Shown: piece by piece, positions 38,737 through 49,111 of the stretch
How positions within the stretch are numbered: position 1 is the first letter of the stretch
Layout of the letters: each line of letters starts with the position of its first letter
Source: an uncultured Alphaproteobacteria bacterium
Lineage (GTDB): Bacteria; Pseudomonadota; Alphaproteobacteria; HIMB59; GCA-002718135
Direction: 5' to 3'
Length of the DNA: 64,000 nt
NCBI GenBank assembly: GCA_902577425.1
Contig: CACGZD010000001.1
Coordinates: 239,860-303,859, forward strand
The notes under the pieces: generated by a model
Told to the model about the DNA's origin: nothing
Seen by the model: the letters and a program-made list of their open reading frames with translations, nothing else
Databases searched by the model: none
Translations under genes and position numbers: made by a program

Positions 38737-39669
38737 TTATTTTCTTAAGTGATAATCTTTAGCAATTTGAATATCTTTATTTATTTGTTTAACCAGATAA
38801 TCAAAGGTTTCAAATTTCTTTTCACCCCTAATAAATGCAAGAAATTCAACAGTCAAATAGTTACCATAGATATCTCTATCAAAATCAAATAGATGTGCTT
38901 CTAGCAACAATTTTTCACCTTCTACAGTAGGTCTAATTCCAAAATTAGCAATACCTTTATGGACTTCATCTCCAAATTTAATACTAACGATGTAAACACC
39001 TTTTAACGGATATATTTCATTGTGCGGAAGAATATTAGCTGTTGGAAAATTCATTTTCCTCGCTCTTTTATCACCATGAATGACTTTGCCTTGCATACTC
39101 CAAGGTCTACCTAATAATAAATTAGCCTCTTCTATTTCTCCTGTTCTAATACATTCTCTGATATCCGTAGATGAATAAGGAGTTTTAGTTTTTGGATTAG
39201 TAATTTGTTCAATTATTTCTAAATTAAATCCATGAATCTTTCCATGATCAAAGAGAAGGTTTGTATCTCCTTTTCTATCTTTTCCAAATCGAAAATCATA
39301 ACCAACTATTAACTTTTCAACTTTTAATTGATCAACAATAATCTTTTTTATAAAATCTACAGGAGAAAGATTGGAGAGTAATTCATCAAATTTTAAACAA
39401 AAATAATGATCAATGCCTAATTCTGTAAAAATTAATTGTTTCTTTTCTTCTGAAAGAATTTGATATTGATCTAGTTCGCGAGAAAAAAATTGTCTAGGAT
39501 GTGGATTAAAACTTAAAATAGCTGAAGGTCTATTTAGCTCTTTCGCTTTTGTAACTAATGAATTAATAATTTGCTGATGACCTAAATGAATGCCATCAAA
39601 ATTACCTATTGCTAAATGAAATAAATGGCCTTCAACTTTACTGTTTAAGTTAATATTATGGGTTTGCAC
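38737..39669 (-). CDS. ribF: Bifunctional riboflavin kinase/FAD synthetase
   Basis: 310 aa; GNFDGIHLGHQ, SSTDIRECIRTG, NFPTANI. GTG start sharing one base with the xylA stop. Confidence 0.95.
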   Translation of the reverse strand: MQTHNINLNSKVEGHLFHLAIGNFDGIHLGHQQIINSLVTKAKELNRPSAILSFNPHPRQFFSRELDQYQILSEEKKQLIFTELGIDHYFCLKFDELLSNLSPVDFIKKIIVDQLKVEKLIVGYDFRFGKDRKGDTNLLFDHGKIHGFNLEIIEQITNPKTKTPYSSTDIRECIRTGEIEEANLLLGRPWSMQGKVIHGDKRARKMNFPTANILPHNEIYPLKGVYIVSIKFGDEVHKGIANFGIRPTVEGEKLLLEAHLFDFDRDIYGNYLTVEFLAFIRGEKKFETFDYLVKQINKDIQIAKDYHLRK

Positions 39670-40982
39670 TAAAGATATTTGTTTAAAATATTTTCTAGAT
39701 ATTCTTGCTGACCAGACTGCGGTTCTGGTTCAATATTTTCACTAATTACTTTATTAGCTATAGTTTCTAAATTACCTTCCTTACTATGAATAAATTTTCC
39801 TAGATCCTGATCCCATTTTTTGTAACGATTTTTAATATAGGAAGATAATTCTTTATCGTTAATCATTTTTTCAACAGCAATTAATGATCGTGCGGCAACA
39901 TCCATACCACCAATGTGGGCATAAAATAAATCCTCTGGATCAATTGATTGTCGTCTTATTTTAGCATCAAAATTTAATCCTCCTTGTTTGAATCCACCAT
40001 TGGAAAATATGTGATAAAAAGGCATTAATAACTCTAAAGGATTGTTTGGAAATTGATCTGTATCCCAACCCAATAAGGTATCTCCTCTATTAATATCAAT
40101 ACTGCCTAAAGCATTATTTGCAATTGCATAAGCAATTTCATGTTCAAAATTATGACCTGATAATGTTGCATGATTAACTTCAATATTTAAATGTATCTCA
40201 TTTTCAAGTCCTGCTTTTCTAATAAGCGCTAAACAAGCAGCGGAATCAAAATCATATTGATGTTTAGTTGGTTCGTGAGGTTTTGGTTCTAATAATATTT
40301 GACCTTTAAATCCAATTTTATGTTTATGATTAACAACTAACTCTAAAAAACGAGCCAGATTATTCATTTCCAATTTCATATTAGTATTTAAAATTGTTTC
40401 ATATCCTTCTCTGCCTCCCCAAAGAACATAGTTTTGACCACCAAGACGCATTGTAGCTTCCATGCAATCTTTTACTTGAGCAGCCTTATATGCAAAAACT
40501 TCTGGGTCAGGATTTGTGGATGCTCCAGCCATATATCGTCGATGAGAAAAGGCATTTGCAGTTCCCCAAAGTAATTTTACTTTACTTTTACTTAATTTTT
40601 TTTCCATCAAATCAATAATATGAAAAAAATTCTTTTGTGTTTCAGAATAATTTTTTCCCTCTGGAGAAATATCTCTATCGTGAAAACAGAAAAAAGGAGT
40701 AGTAATTTTGTCAAAAAAATCAAAAGCTTCATCTAGTTTTTCTTCTGCTTTTTCAATAGGATCTCCTTGTTGCATCCACGGTCTTTCAAAAGTTGGTCCT
40801 CCAAATGGATCAAGACCTGGCCAAGTAAAAGTATGCCAATAACAAGTTGCAAAACGCAAATGATCTTTCATTTTTTTTCCTAAAATCACCTTATCTTCAT
40901 CATAGTATTTGAAGCTTAGTGGATTATTGCTATCAACTCCTTCATACTGAATTTTAGAAATATCTTTAAAATAACTACTCAT
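39669..40982 (-). CDS. xylA: Xylose isomerase
   Basis: 437 aa; FCFHDRDISPEG, LWGGREGYETILNTN, EPKPHEPTKHQYDFD, NHATLSGHNFEHEI. Confidence 0.96.
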   Translation of the reverse strand: MSSYFKDISKIQYEGVDSNNPLSFKYYDEDKVILGKKMKDHLRFATCYWHTFTWPGLDPFGGPTFERPWMQQGDPIEKAEEKLDEAFDFFDKITTPFFCFHDRDISPEGKNYSETQKNFFHIIDLMEKKLSKSKVKLLWGTANAFSHRRYMAGASTNPDPEVFAYKAAQVKDCMEATMRLGGQNYVLWGGREGYETILNTNMKLEMNNLARFLELVVNHKHKIGFKGQILLEPKPHEPTKHQYDFDSAACLALIRKAGLENEIHLNIEVNHATLSGHNFEHEIAYAIANNALGSIDINRGDTLLGWDTDQFPNNPLELLMPFYHIFSNGGFKQGGLNFDAKIRRQSIDPEDLFYAHIGGMDVAARSLIAVEKMINDKELSSYIKNRYKKWDQDLGKFIHSKEGNLETIANKVISENIEPEPQSGQQEYLENILNKYL

Positions 40983-41027
40983 TTCAACCTCTTATAATAT
41001 ATTAAAATTATACTGTATATATTAGCT

Positions 41028-42044
41028 TTAGACTGATGATTTTTTATGAAGAAAATAGTTGGGATCTCTTGTTTGTTTTATAACAGCAGGAATCATTTCT
41101 TTTAAACCAGCAATAAAGCTTGGATTTGGGGGTGGTAATTGATCTTTTACAGCCTGATGCAATTTAGGTAAATTATAGAAAGGAACTTGAGGAAAAATGT
41201 GATGTTCAAGATGATACTGCATATTAAAATATAATAACCATCCTAAAATAGGGCCGCACAAAAATGTTCTAGCACTTTCTCTATGATCCCAAGAATTTGA
41301 TTTTAATCCAGCATGTTGTAATAAACCACAAAGATGTAGTAGAGGCCATCCATATACAGAAGGAGTAAAAATTAAAAATAATGGAAGAAAACTTCCTATT
41401 GAATAAGCCCAATATAATGCTCCTAAAGTTATTAAAACAAATAATCTACTTGTCCATATCATGCGAGAGCGTTGATATTCAGGCACACAGTCTTTTGCTA
41501 CTTGAGTCATGATGCCAAGAGAATGATAAAGAATTTTTTTAGATTCATAATAGTATCTCCGAAGAGAAAGAAGATCCCAAAGAAATACATTTATTAATTT
41601 AGAATTTGGAGGAACAGCAATTTCATAATCTATTCCTACATGAATTGTTCGACTGTGATGATGGGTATGACTCCATCTCCATGAAACTGGTTCAAAATAA
41701 CAAATAAAACTTGAAATCTCATAAAAGAAATCATTTAACCATCTTGTGCGAAAAACAGAGCGATGACCATACTCATGCCATCTAGCTGCTGCAAAAGCAC
41801 TAACAGTTCCATAAGCAAAAAAAGCTGGTAAAGCCCACCAAGTACCCCAAGAAAGATAAGATAAATATCCAGTGATAAATAAAACAACAAAATATGCAAT
41901 GGTATTAATCCAGCCTGGTCCATCTCGTCTTTTGGAAAGCTCTTTTAATAGCTTTAGATCAATTTTTGGTTTAAACCATTTCTGATCTAAATTTTCCATA
42001 TTTTCATTTAGTTGATCTATTGGTTTATAGTTATAGTTAGGCAT
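41028..42044 (-). CDS. Fatty-acid-desaturase-like membrane di-iron protein, copy 1
   Basis: 338 aa; His boxes HEYGH, HTHHH, HLEHH; N-terminal WFKPKIDLKLLKELSKRRDGPG. Confidence 0.9.
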   Translation of the reverse strand: MPNYNYKPIDQLNENMENLDQKWFKPKIDLKLLKELSKRRDGPGWINTIAYFVVLFITGYLSYLSWGTWWALPAFFAYGTVSAFAAARWHEYGHRSVFRTRWLNDFFYEISSFICYFEPVSWRWSHTHHHSRTIHVGIDYEIAVPPNSKLINVFLWDLLSLRRYYYESKKILYHSLGIMTQVAKDCVPEYQRSRMIWTSRLFVLITLGALYWAYSIGSFLPLFLIFTPSVYGWPLLHLCGLLQHAGLKSNSWDHRESARTFLCGPILGWLLYFNMQYHLEHHIFPQVPFYNLPKLHQAVKDQLPPPNPSFIAGLKEMIPAVIKQTRDPNYFLHKKSSV

Positions 42045-42170
42045 GACCTTTTTTTACACTATTTCTTAATAAAAATACATATAATCATTTGATATAATAT
42101 ATTTATCATTTTTTCTCTTGTAATTAATTTTTTTTACATTTTAATTTTCATAATATTTTTTGGAGGTAAT

Positions 42171-42998
42171 ATGAAAAGAAAAAAATTAACAACTTATGAT
42201 TATTTAGCCTGTAAAGGAAAAAGGCAATTAAGTAATTTATTTGTTCATAATAAAGAAGAAGCAGCGGCAGCAGAGGAAGCGGGTATTGATTTCATAGTAG
42301 GGGCACATGATATTCCTAAATTTGAAATTAATGCTACATTTGAAGAAGTGAAAAGAATTCGGGAAGCTGCTCCAAGTTGCTATATGCAATCAGCAACAAA
42401 TATACCTGCGGCCTCAGAATACGAAGCAATAAAATTTGCTCATAAGTATCTCGAATTTGGTGTCGATTGTATTTATGTCGGAAACTATAGTTTAAAATGG
42501 ATAAAAGCAATGCGACGTGAAAATATTCCAACAATTGGTCACGTAGGTTTAATTCCTGGTAAGGCTACTTGGATAGGTGGACACAGAGCAATAGGTAGAA
42601 ATGCAGAAGAAGCAATAGGGGTGCTACGTCATACTTTAGAATTGCAAGATGCAGGAGTAGTCGGTGTTGAATTTGAAGTTGTACCTCCTAAAGTTGCAGC
42701 AGTTGTTACTAAAAAAACTGATATTATTATTATGTCAATGGGCAGTGGCTCTGATTGTGATGCTCAATTTTTATTTTCAAATGATGTACTAGGTTGGACT
42801 GAAGGGCATACGCCTAGACATGCAAGAGTATATAGAAATTTTAAAGCGGAATACGAGCGATTACAAAGAGAAAGAGTAGCAGCATTTAAAGAATTTCATC
42901 AAGACACTCTAGATAAAAACTTTAATGATCCAAAAATTACAGTTTCGATAGATGATAGAGAATATGATAAATTCTTAGAAATGGCAGAAAAAATATAA
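42171..42998 (+). CDS. PanB-like protein
   Basis: 275 aa; very similar along its whole length to ORF 3031..3858; GHVGLIPGKATWIGGHRAIG, VEFEVVP, MGSGSDCDAQFLFSNDVLG; ggagg RBS. Confidence 0.83.
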   Translation: MKRKKLTTYDYLACKGKRQLSNLFVHNKEEAAAAEEAGIDFIVGAHDIPKFEINATFEEVKRIREAAPSCYMQSATNIPAASEYEAIKFAHKYLEFGVDCIYVGNYSLKWIKAMRRENIPTIGHVGLIPGKATWIGGHRAIGRNAEEAIGVLRHTLELQDAGVVGVEFEVVPPKVAAVVTKKTDIIIMSMGSGSDCDAQFLFSNDVLGWTEGHTPRHARVYRNFKAEYERLQRERVAAFKEFHQDTLDKNFNDPKITVSIDDREYDKFLEMAEKI

Positions 42999-43007
42999 AT
43001 TAAAAAA

Positions 43008-43988
43008 TTATTTTATTTTTACTTTGTAATAACCATTGGGATCAGTTGCTAACCTGATAACAGAAGGTAATACCGTTTTATAAAAATCATATAAACTGTT
43101 AAAAGGTTTAGGAAGTTGATCTTTGATTTCATCTTGTAATTTTTTTAAATTATAAGAAGGAATCATTGGAAACATGTGGTGCTCTAAATGATATTCCATT
43201 TTCCAGTATAAGAAACTTAGTATTGGATTAATCTTAATTGAATAAGTGCTTAAGCGATGATCTTTCGTATCAACTTTTGCAGCTAAATGTTGTGTTACAT
43301 TAACCATAAACCAAATTGGTTTTCCGATATATGTTGGTAAAATAATATATAATATTGGTAATATTGACCAAATATAATAAGAATATAAAAAAACACCAAT
43401 CCATATCAAAACATATAAACGTGAATTCCAAAGAATTTTCTTTTTTTGATTTTCAGGAGCGCTAAGTTGAACTACAGGTGTGAATATTCCTAATGCGTGT
43501 TTTAATACTTCAAATTTAATAAGCCGATGTGGAAATAAAAGATCAGTTAAAGGAATAAAGTTTAAGAAAAAAACTACAACTTCTGTTGGTCTAGAAATTT
43601 GAATTTCATGATCATATTCTCCTTCAGTCTGCATAGTATATGTATGATGAAATGTATGGCTCCATCTCCACCTAAATCCTTCAAAATCACACATAAATGA
43701 ACTGATATGGTAAAAAAATTCGTTAATCCATCTTGTTTTAAAGGCTGTTCGATGTACAGTTTCATGCCAGTTTGCAACACTAAATGCATATATTGTTCCA
43801 TAAATAAAAAAGAATAATGCTGTCCACCAAGTGCCCCATGTTATGTAAGCAAGATAACCAGATATAAAAAGAAATAAAAAATAAAAAAAGAAATGAGCTA
43901 ATCCGGGCAAGTCTCTTCTTTTTGACAATTCCTTAAGTTTAGCCCTATCTATCTGGGGTTTATACCAATTTTCTAAATTTACTTCCAT
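43008..43988 (-). CDS. Fatty-acid-desaturase-like membrane di-iron protein, copy 2
   Basis: 326 aa; HETVH, HTFHH, HLEHH; N-terminal WYKPQIDRAKLKELSKRRDLPG. Confidence 0.9.
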   Translation of the reverse strand: MEVNLENWYKPQIDRAKLKELSKRRDLPGLAHFFFYFLFLFISGYLAYITWGTWWTALFFFIYGTIYAFSVANWHETVHRTAFKTRWINEFFYHISSFMCDFEGFRWRWSHTFHHTYTMQTEGEYDHEIQISRPTEVVVFFLNFIPLTDLLFPHRLIKFEVLKHALGIFTPVVQLSAPENQKKKILWNSRLYVLIWIGVFLYSYYIWSILPILYIILPTYIGKPIWFMVNVTQHLAAKVDTKDHRLSTYSIKINPILSFLYWKMEYHLEHHMFPMIPSYNLKKLQDEIKDQLPKPFNSLYDFYKTVLPSVIRLATDPNGYYKVKIK

Positions 43989-44027
43989 TTTACAAACTAC
44001 AATAACTCAAGTAATCAATTTAATTAA

Positions 44028-44837
44028 CTAAAAACTGACATAAAAAATTCTTATTCCCCAGAGAATTATTAGTATTCCAGAAATATAATTCATTTTTTTA
44101 CTACGAAAAAAATATTTTTCTAGAATAATATATATTGAGAGTCCAACTATCCAAAATAAATTCATTACACCAACATAAAAAAGCAAAAGCATTAATACCC
44201 AACAACAACCAACACAAAAAATACCATGTTTTAAGCCAACATAGAAAGCACTCCCATTACTAAAAATTTTATTGGAACTAAATAATTCAATGGGATTTCT
44301 ACAATAATATAAACACGAATCTTTGAGAGGTGTCATTTGATAAATACCTGCCAGTATAAATAATATACCTCCAAATAAATATCCAGTGCTCATAGTATGA
44401 GGATTTAGGACATTTGATATTTTTAATATCAAGTGAATAATTGTAGCAAAAAAACTAAATAACCCCCAAACAATTATATAAGATAAAGCAAAATTAAAAG
44501 TTGCAACATATTTGTATTGTAACTTTCTTCTTTCCTCATTAATTTTTTGAAACATCATTATAAAAGGTATCACTGATGGTAACATCATTGCTGTCATCAT
44601 AAAAAACCACATAAAAAAAAGTAAAATAAAGTCTAAAAAAATATTATAATTTTTTACATGCTCCATCATTTCCATAGAATTTGAATGAGAAATTAAATTT
44701 AGATTCATTAAGGTCATCTGCCATGCAGACATATTCATTCCAATACCAGAAATGGTATAAAACCAACTAAAAAGACAAGTTGAAATTAATATAATTAAAA
44801 TTAATGACCGATGATAACGACTCAGAAACAATAACAC
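44028..44837 (-). CDS. DUF2182-like integral membrane protein
   Basis: 269 aa; MWFFMMTAMMLPSVIPFIMMF, YQMTPLKDSCLYYCRNP, GLKHGIFCVGCCWVLMLLLF. Confidence 0.85.
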   Translation of the reverse strand: MLLFLSRYHRSLILIILISTCLFSWFYTISGIGMNMSAWQMTLMNLNLISHSNSMEMMEHVKNYNIFLDFILLFFMWFFMMTAMMLPSVIPFIMMFQKINEERRKLQYKYVATFNFALSYIIVWGLFSFFATIIHLILKISNVLNPHTMSTGYLFGGILFILAGIYQMTPLKDSCLYYCRNPIELFSSNKIFSNGSAFYVGLKHGIFCVGCCWVLMLLLFYVGVMNLFWIVGLSIYIILEKYFFRSKKMNYISGILIILWGIRIFYVSF

Positions 44838-44848
44838 TTTAAAATATT

Positions 44849-45481
44849 TTAGTTAGGTATGCCTTTTGGCGTTAAATTTAATAAGGCAACTTGAACATAA
44901 GTATCTTTAAAATTAGTTTCAAAAGCTGCACTAGCAACTGTTGTCCCTGATCCCATTTCGGCTTCTTTAAATTCCATACCATGAGGAAGGTCAATTCTTG
45001 CTCTATGTTCTTCTCCAGTAATAGGATTTTTAATCGGTTCCGTTTTTGTTGTAATAATATCTTCAGCTTTTAAATTACATATTCTAGTTTCAATATTGAT
45101 ATCAAGATCAATGTTTTTAATAAGAGGATCATGAATTTTAGTCATCATCGAAACATACATGGCAAAAGCTGTAGCCATAGGCTCTGTTTCTTTACCATAA
45201 ATTATAGACTGCATTGCATTCTGTTGATCCTTAGAAGATTGGGCATCTAATATAATTTGCATTTCACCACTACCTTCATGAATAGGTCCAGGAAATTTCA
45301 TCATAGAAACTGCTTTAACTCCAGATAAATCTATCTCACCAAAAAAACCTTCATCAATTAGAAAAGCTCCAATTCCATGACAATAATTATCAGTAGGAGG
45401 AGCATTAAACTGACAAGGACATCCATAATTACAATTACAATTTCCAAATTGTTTACCTTTAATGTGCCAATCAATACTCAT
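44849..45481 (-). CDS. DUF1326-like Cys-rich protein
   Basis: 210 aa; GNCNCNYGCPCQFNAPPTDNYCHG; adjacent to the DUF2182 gene. Confidence 0.87.
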   Translation of the reverse strand: MSIDWHIKGKQFGNCNCNYGCPCQFNAPPTDNYCHGIGAFLIDEGFFGEIDLSGVKAVSMMKFPGPIHEGSGEMQIILDAQSSKDQQNAMQSIIYGKETEPMATAFAMYVSMMTKIHDPLIKNIDLDINIETRICNLKAEDIITTKTEPIKNPITGEEHRARIDLPHGMEFKEAEMGSGTTVASAAFETNFKDTYVQVALLNLTPKGIPN

Positions 45482-45544
45482 TTAAACTACTATATAAATT
45501 TTTATGAAAAAAGAAATTATTAAATATATATATTTTTTTGATAA

Positions 45545-46552
45545 CTATATATTTGGAAGCTTTACCTCTAATCTATAATTTGGATCATAAGCTTGCTTAA
45601 AAATAGCAGGTAAAATTTCCTTATATGCATCTAAAAAGCCATTTTTTGGTTTTGGCATTTGATTTTTTACCACTTTATGCAATTTTTTTAGATTATATGC
45701 TGGTACCATAGGGAACATATGATGTTCTAAATGATATTCCATATTCCAACATAAAAAATTTAGAAGAGGATTTAACTTTACACTTCGTGTAGTTAAGCGA
45801 TGATCCATTACATTATTTGCTAATCCTGCATGTTGAACAAAATGAACACTATGAATAAGTGTTGATCCATAAACAAATGGTAAAAATAAATATAAGACTG
45901 GTAACCATGTTGTAAAATAAATTGAAAAACTTATCACTAAAATCCAAAGCAATACAAAAATTCTAGCAGACATCTTAAGTTTTGAATACTCTTCTGGTGG
46001 AACACAATCTTTTAAAACTTGAGTTCTAATTCCTAGAGCATGTTTAATGGTCTCTAAATGAAAAGCGACATTACTTTTATAAAAAAATAAGTTACCTAGT
46101 GGTAAATGGTAAATAAAAAGCCATAATAAATCTGTGGGTTTAGTAACTTGTATTTCATGATCATAATGCTCTTTAGTGTGAAGGGTATATGTGTGATGAT
46201 GAAAGTGACTCCAACGCCAACGTATAGGCTCATAATTAAACATGAAAGAAGTAAAATAATAAAAAAATTCATTCAATCCTCGGGATTTAAATGCATTTCT
46301 ATGACCACATTCATGCCTAATAGGATCACTAAATAGATAAATATTTCCATAAACCAAAAACCAAAAAATACACCACCATGTTCCCCATGTTAAAAACGCC
46401 ATGTATCCTGAAAAAACTAAAATAATTGCCCATACAAAAATATGCTTGATGCCTTGCCAATCAGAACGCTTAGATAATTCTTTTAAAATTTTTTTATCTA
46501 TTGAACATTTATACCATTGATCAACATTGCCTTCTTGAAATTGCTTATTCAT
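45545..46552 (-). CDS. Fatty-acid-desaturase-like membrane di-iron protein, copy 3
   Basis: 335 aa; HECGH, HFHHH, HLEHH; overlaps the upstream IlvD-like gene by 4 nt. Confidence 0.9.
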   Translation of the reverse strand: MNKQFQEGNVDQWYKCSIDKKILKELSKRSDWQGIKHIFVWAIILVFSGYMAFLTWGTWWCIFWFLVYGNIYLFSDPIRHECGHRNAFKSRGLNEFFYYFTSFMFNYEPIRWRWSHFHHHTYTLHTKEHYDHEIQVTKPTDLLWLFIYHLPLGNLFFYKSNVAFHLETIKHALGIRTQVLKDCVPPEEYSKLKMSARIFVLLWILVISFSIYFTTWLPVLYLFLPFVYGSTLIHSVHFVQHAGLANNVMDHRLTTRSVKLNPLLNFLCWNMEYHLEHHMFPMVPAYNLKKLHKVVKNQMPKPKNGFLDAYKEILPAIFKQAYDPNYRLEVKLPNI

Positions 46553-48264
46553 TTAATTTTTTTATTTTTTAAAAAATCAAAATCACATCCCTGAGTTGCT
46601 GATAAAACATTTTTTTGATACAAACTTTTATATCCTCTTTCATAAAATACTTTTTTATTTTTGGAGATTTTAGACAAGCGTTTTTTCATTTCTTTATCAG
46701 TGATTAACAAATTCAAAGATTTATTTCTTACCGATAGCCTTATATAATCTCCATTTTGAACAATTGCTAAAGGACCAAACTTATTACTCTCCGGTGTAAC
46801 ATGTAATACTATTGTTCCAAATGCAGATCCGCTCATTCTAGCATCAGAGATTCTAATCATATCTTTTACCCCTTTTTTAGCTAATTTTTTAGGGATTGGT
46901 AAATAACCAGCTTCAGGCATACCTGAATTACTACTAGGTCCTGCATTTTGAAGAACAAGGATGTCATTTTTTTTCACATCAAGATTAGGATCATCTATTC
47001 TTTTTGCCAAATCATTTAGAGATGAAAAGACAACGGCACGTCCCTTATGTTCAAATAATTTTTTTGATGCTGCTGCTCTTTTAAGAATTGCACCTTCAGG
47101 AGCAAGCGAACCAAATAAAGCAATTAAACCACCTTTTTTATTTACAGGTGTGGATTTAGAAAAAATTATTTTACGATCAACATATGAATTATTTATTTTT
47201 TTTAATCTTTGTTTTAATGTTTGACCAGTTATATCAATTGTATCTAAATGAAGTTTATTTTGTAATTCTAAAAGTACAGAGTTTAAGCCTCCACTGGCAT
47301 TAAAATCTTCCATATATCCTTTGCCAACAGGTTTTAAATTTACTATAACCGGTGTCTCTTCAGATATTCTGTTAAATTCCTCAAGAGATATATTAACACC
47401 AATTCTTCTTGCTATGGCAGTAAGATGAATAATGGCATTTGTTGATCCTGAAATCGCTAACAAAACTCTTATTGCATTTTCAATTGATTTTTTTGTAACT
47501 ACTTTTTCTGGAAGTATACCTTTTTTTAGAGCTAAACTTGCTCCAAGACTACCAGTATCTTCAGATGCACGTAGACGATCTGAATGAACTGCAGGTATAC
47601 TAGATGTATTAGGAATCATTATTCCCAATACATCAGCAATAATTGCCATTGTGCTCGCAGTTCCCATAATTGCGCAAGTTCCTGCGGTAGTTGCAAGTTT
47701 ATCTTCAATTAAATTAATTTCGTTTTTGTCTATTTCGTTGGATCTATATTTTGCCCAAAATCGTCTACAATCAGTACACGCCCCCAATCTTTCTCCTTTA
47801 TGTCGACCTGTCATCATAGGTCCAGAAACTAATAAACACGAAGGTATGTTTGCTGAAAAAGCACCCATCATTAAAGCTGGAACAGTCTTATCACAACCTC
47901 CCATTAAGATAACTGAGTCCATTGGTTGAGCAAGTATCATTTCTTCAACACATATTGACATTAAATTTCTATACATCATTGATGTCGGATTTAAAAAAGT
48001 TTCACCCAATGATATTACTGGAAATACAATAGGCAAAGCACCTGAAGCATGAACACCTCTTTTGACAGCTTCAAGCATTTCAGGAAAATTTCTGTGACAA
48101 TTATTATATCCACTTTCAGTATAACAAATTCCAACTATAGGTTTATCTAAAGATTTGTTTGAGTAACCCATAGATTTTGAAAAAGATCTTCTTATAAAAT
48201 TAGAAAATTCTTTATCTCCATAATCTGATAAATTTTTTTTAAGACCTTTGTTTTTATTTTTCAT
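46549..48264 (-). CDS. IlvD/Edd family sugar-acid dehydratase
   Basis: 571 aa; GICYTESGYNNCHRNFPEML, LMGGCDKTVPALMMGA, AGTCAIMGTASTM. Confidence 0.9.
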   Translation of the reverse strand: MKNKNKGLKKNLSDYGDKEFSNFIRRSFSKSMGYSNKSLDKPIVGICYTESGYNNCHRNFPEMLEAVKRGVHASGALPIVFPVISLGETFLNPTSMMYRNLMSICVEEMILAQPMDSVILMGGCDKTVPALMMGAFSANIPSCLLVSGPMMTGRHKGERLGACTDCRRFWAKYRSNEIDKNEINLIEDKLATTAGTCAIMGTASTMAIIADVLGIMIPNTSSIPAVHSDRLRASEDTGSLGASLALKKGILPEKVVTKKSIENAIRVLLAISGSTNAIIHLTAIARRIGVNISLEEFNRISEETPVIVNLKPVGKGYMEDFNASGGLNSVLLELQNKLHLDTIDITGQTLKQRLKKINNSYVDRKIIFSKSTPVNKKGGLIALFGSLAPEGAILKRAAASKKLFEHKGRAVVFSSLNDLAKRIDDPNLDVKKNDILVLQNAGPSSNSGMPEAGYLPIPKKLAKKGVKDMIRISDARMSGSAFGTIVLHVTPESNKFGPLAIVQNGDYIRLSVRNKSLNLLITDKEMKKRLSKISKNKKVFYERGYKSLYQKNVLSATQGCDFDFLKNKKIK

Positions 48265-48284
48265 AATATAAGTATTTGTTGTAA

Positions 48285-49106
48285 TTAATTTAAAAGATTA
48301 TTTACAAATTGATAATTATTTTTTAAAATTTCTTCCTCACTGAACTCCCAACCAAAAACTTGGGCTTCATATTCTATACTCAATACTCCCTTATAGTTGA
48401 GTTTTTCTAATTCTTTTATAATAAATTTAAAATCTATATTGCCCTTTCCAAGTGGAGGAAATTGAAAATATGGAAATTTTCCCATTGCATCTTTCATATG
48501 CACATTTATTATTTTTTTTCCAAGAATATGCAGTGAATCTTTAATATCTAATTTTTGTGCCTCGTAATGACTAGGATCATAATTTACCCAGATATTGTCA
48601 TCTCCGAGTTTCTGCCAAATTTTTTCAAAGTCATGATAAGTATGAAAAACATGACCTACGATAGGTTCTAAAGCTATTTTTATTTTTTTTTCAAACCCAT
48701 AATTAGAAATTTCTTTTACTGAATCATAAAAAATTTCTAATTTTTCTTCTTTATTTTCATTTTTTTTTAATTCTCCAGAAAAAATATGAACTATAGGACA
48801 TTTTATTTTTTGTGAATGATCTATGCATTTTTTAATATAACTAATATTTGATTTTCTATCTTCATCATTTTTTTGGCTTATATCTATATGGGCGCCTATT
48901 GAAGAAATAGCTAAATTATACTTGCTACTTAAATCAATTATATTCTCTAATTGATCATTACTTGTCTTATCATCAATATGAGGAGTAGCCCATGGTAATG
49001 TTTCTGCATTTAACTCAATAGCATCATAATTAAATTCAGAAATTTTCTTAAAAAAAACTTCATATTTATCCTGATAAAATGTAACTGAATTAAAACTAAT
49101 TTTCAT
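48285..49106 (-). CDS. Sugar phosphate isomerase/epimerase (xylose-isomerase-like TIM barrel)
   Basis: 273 aa; IALEPIVGH, WVNYDPSHYEAQ, INVHMKDA, LSIEYEAQ. Confidence 0.85.
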   Translation of the reverse strand: MKISFNSVTFYQDKYEVFFKKISEFNYDAIELNAETLPWATPHIDDKTSNDQLENIIDLSSKYNLAISSIGAHIDISQKNDEDRKSNISYIKKCIDHSQKIKCPIVHIFSGELKKNENKEEKLEIFYDSVKEISNYGFEKKIKIALEPIVGHVFHTYHDFEKIWQKLGDDNIWVNYDPSHYEAQKLDIKDSLHILGKKIINVHMKDAMGKFPYFQFPPLGKGNIDFKFIIKELEKLNYKGVLSIEYEAQVFGWEFSEEEILKNNYQFVNNLLN

Positions 49107-49111
49107 AAATT

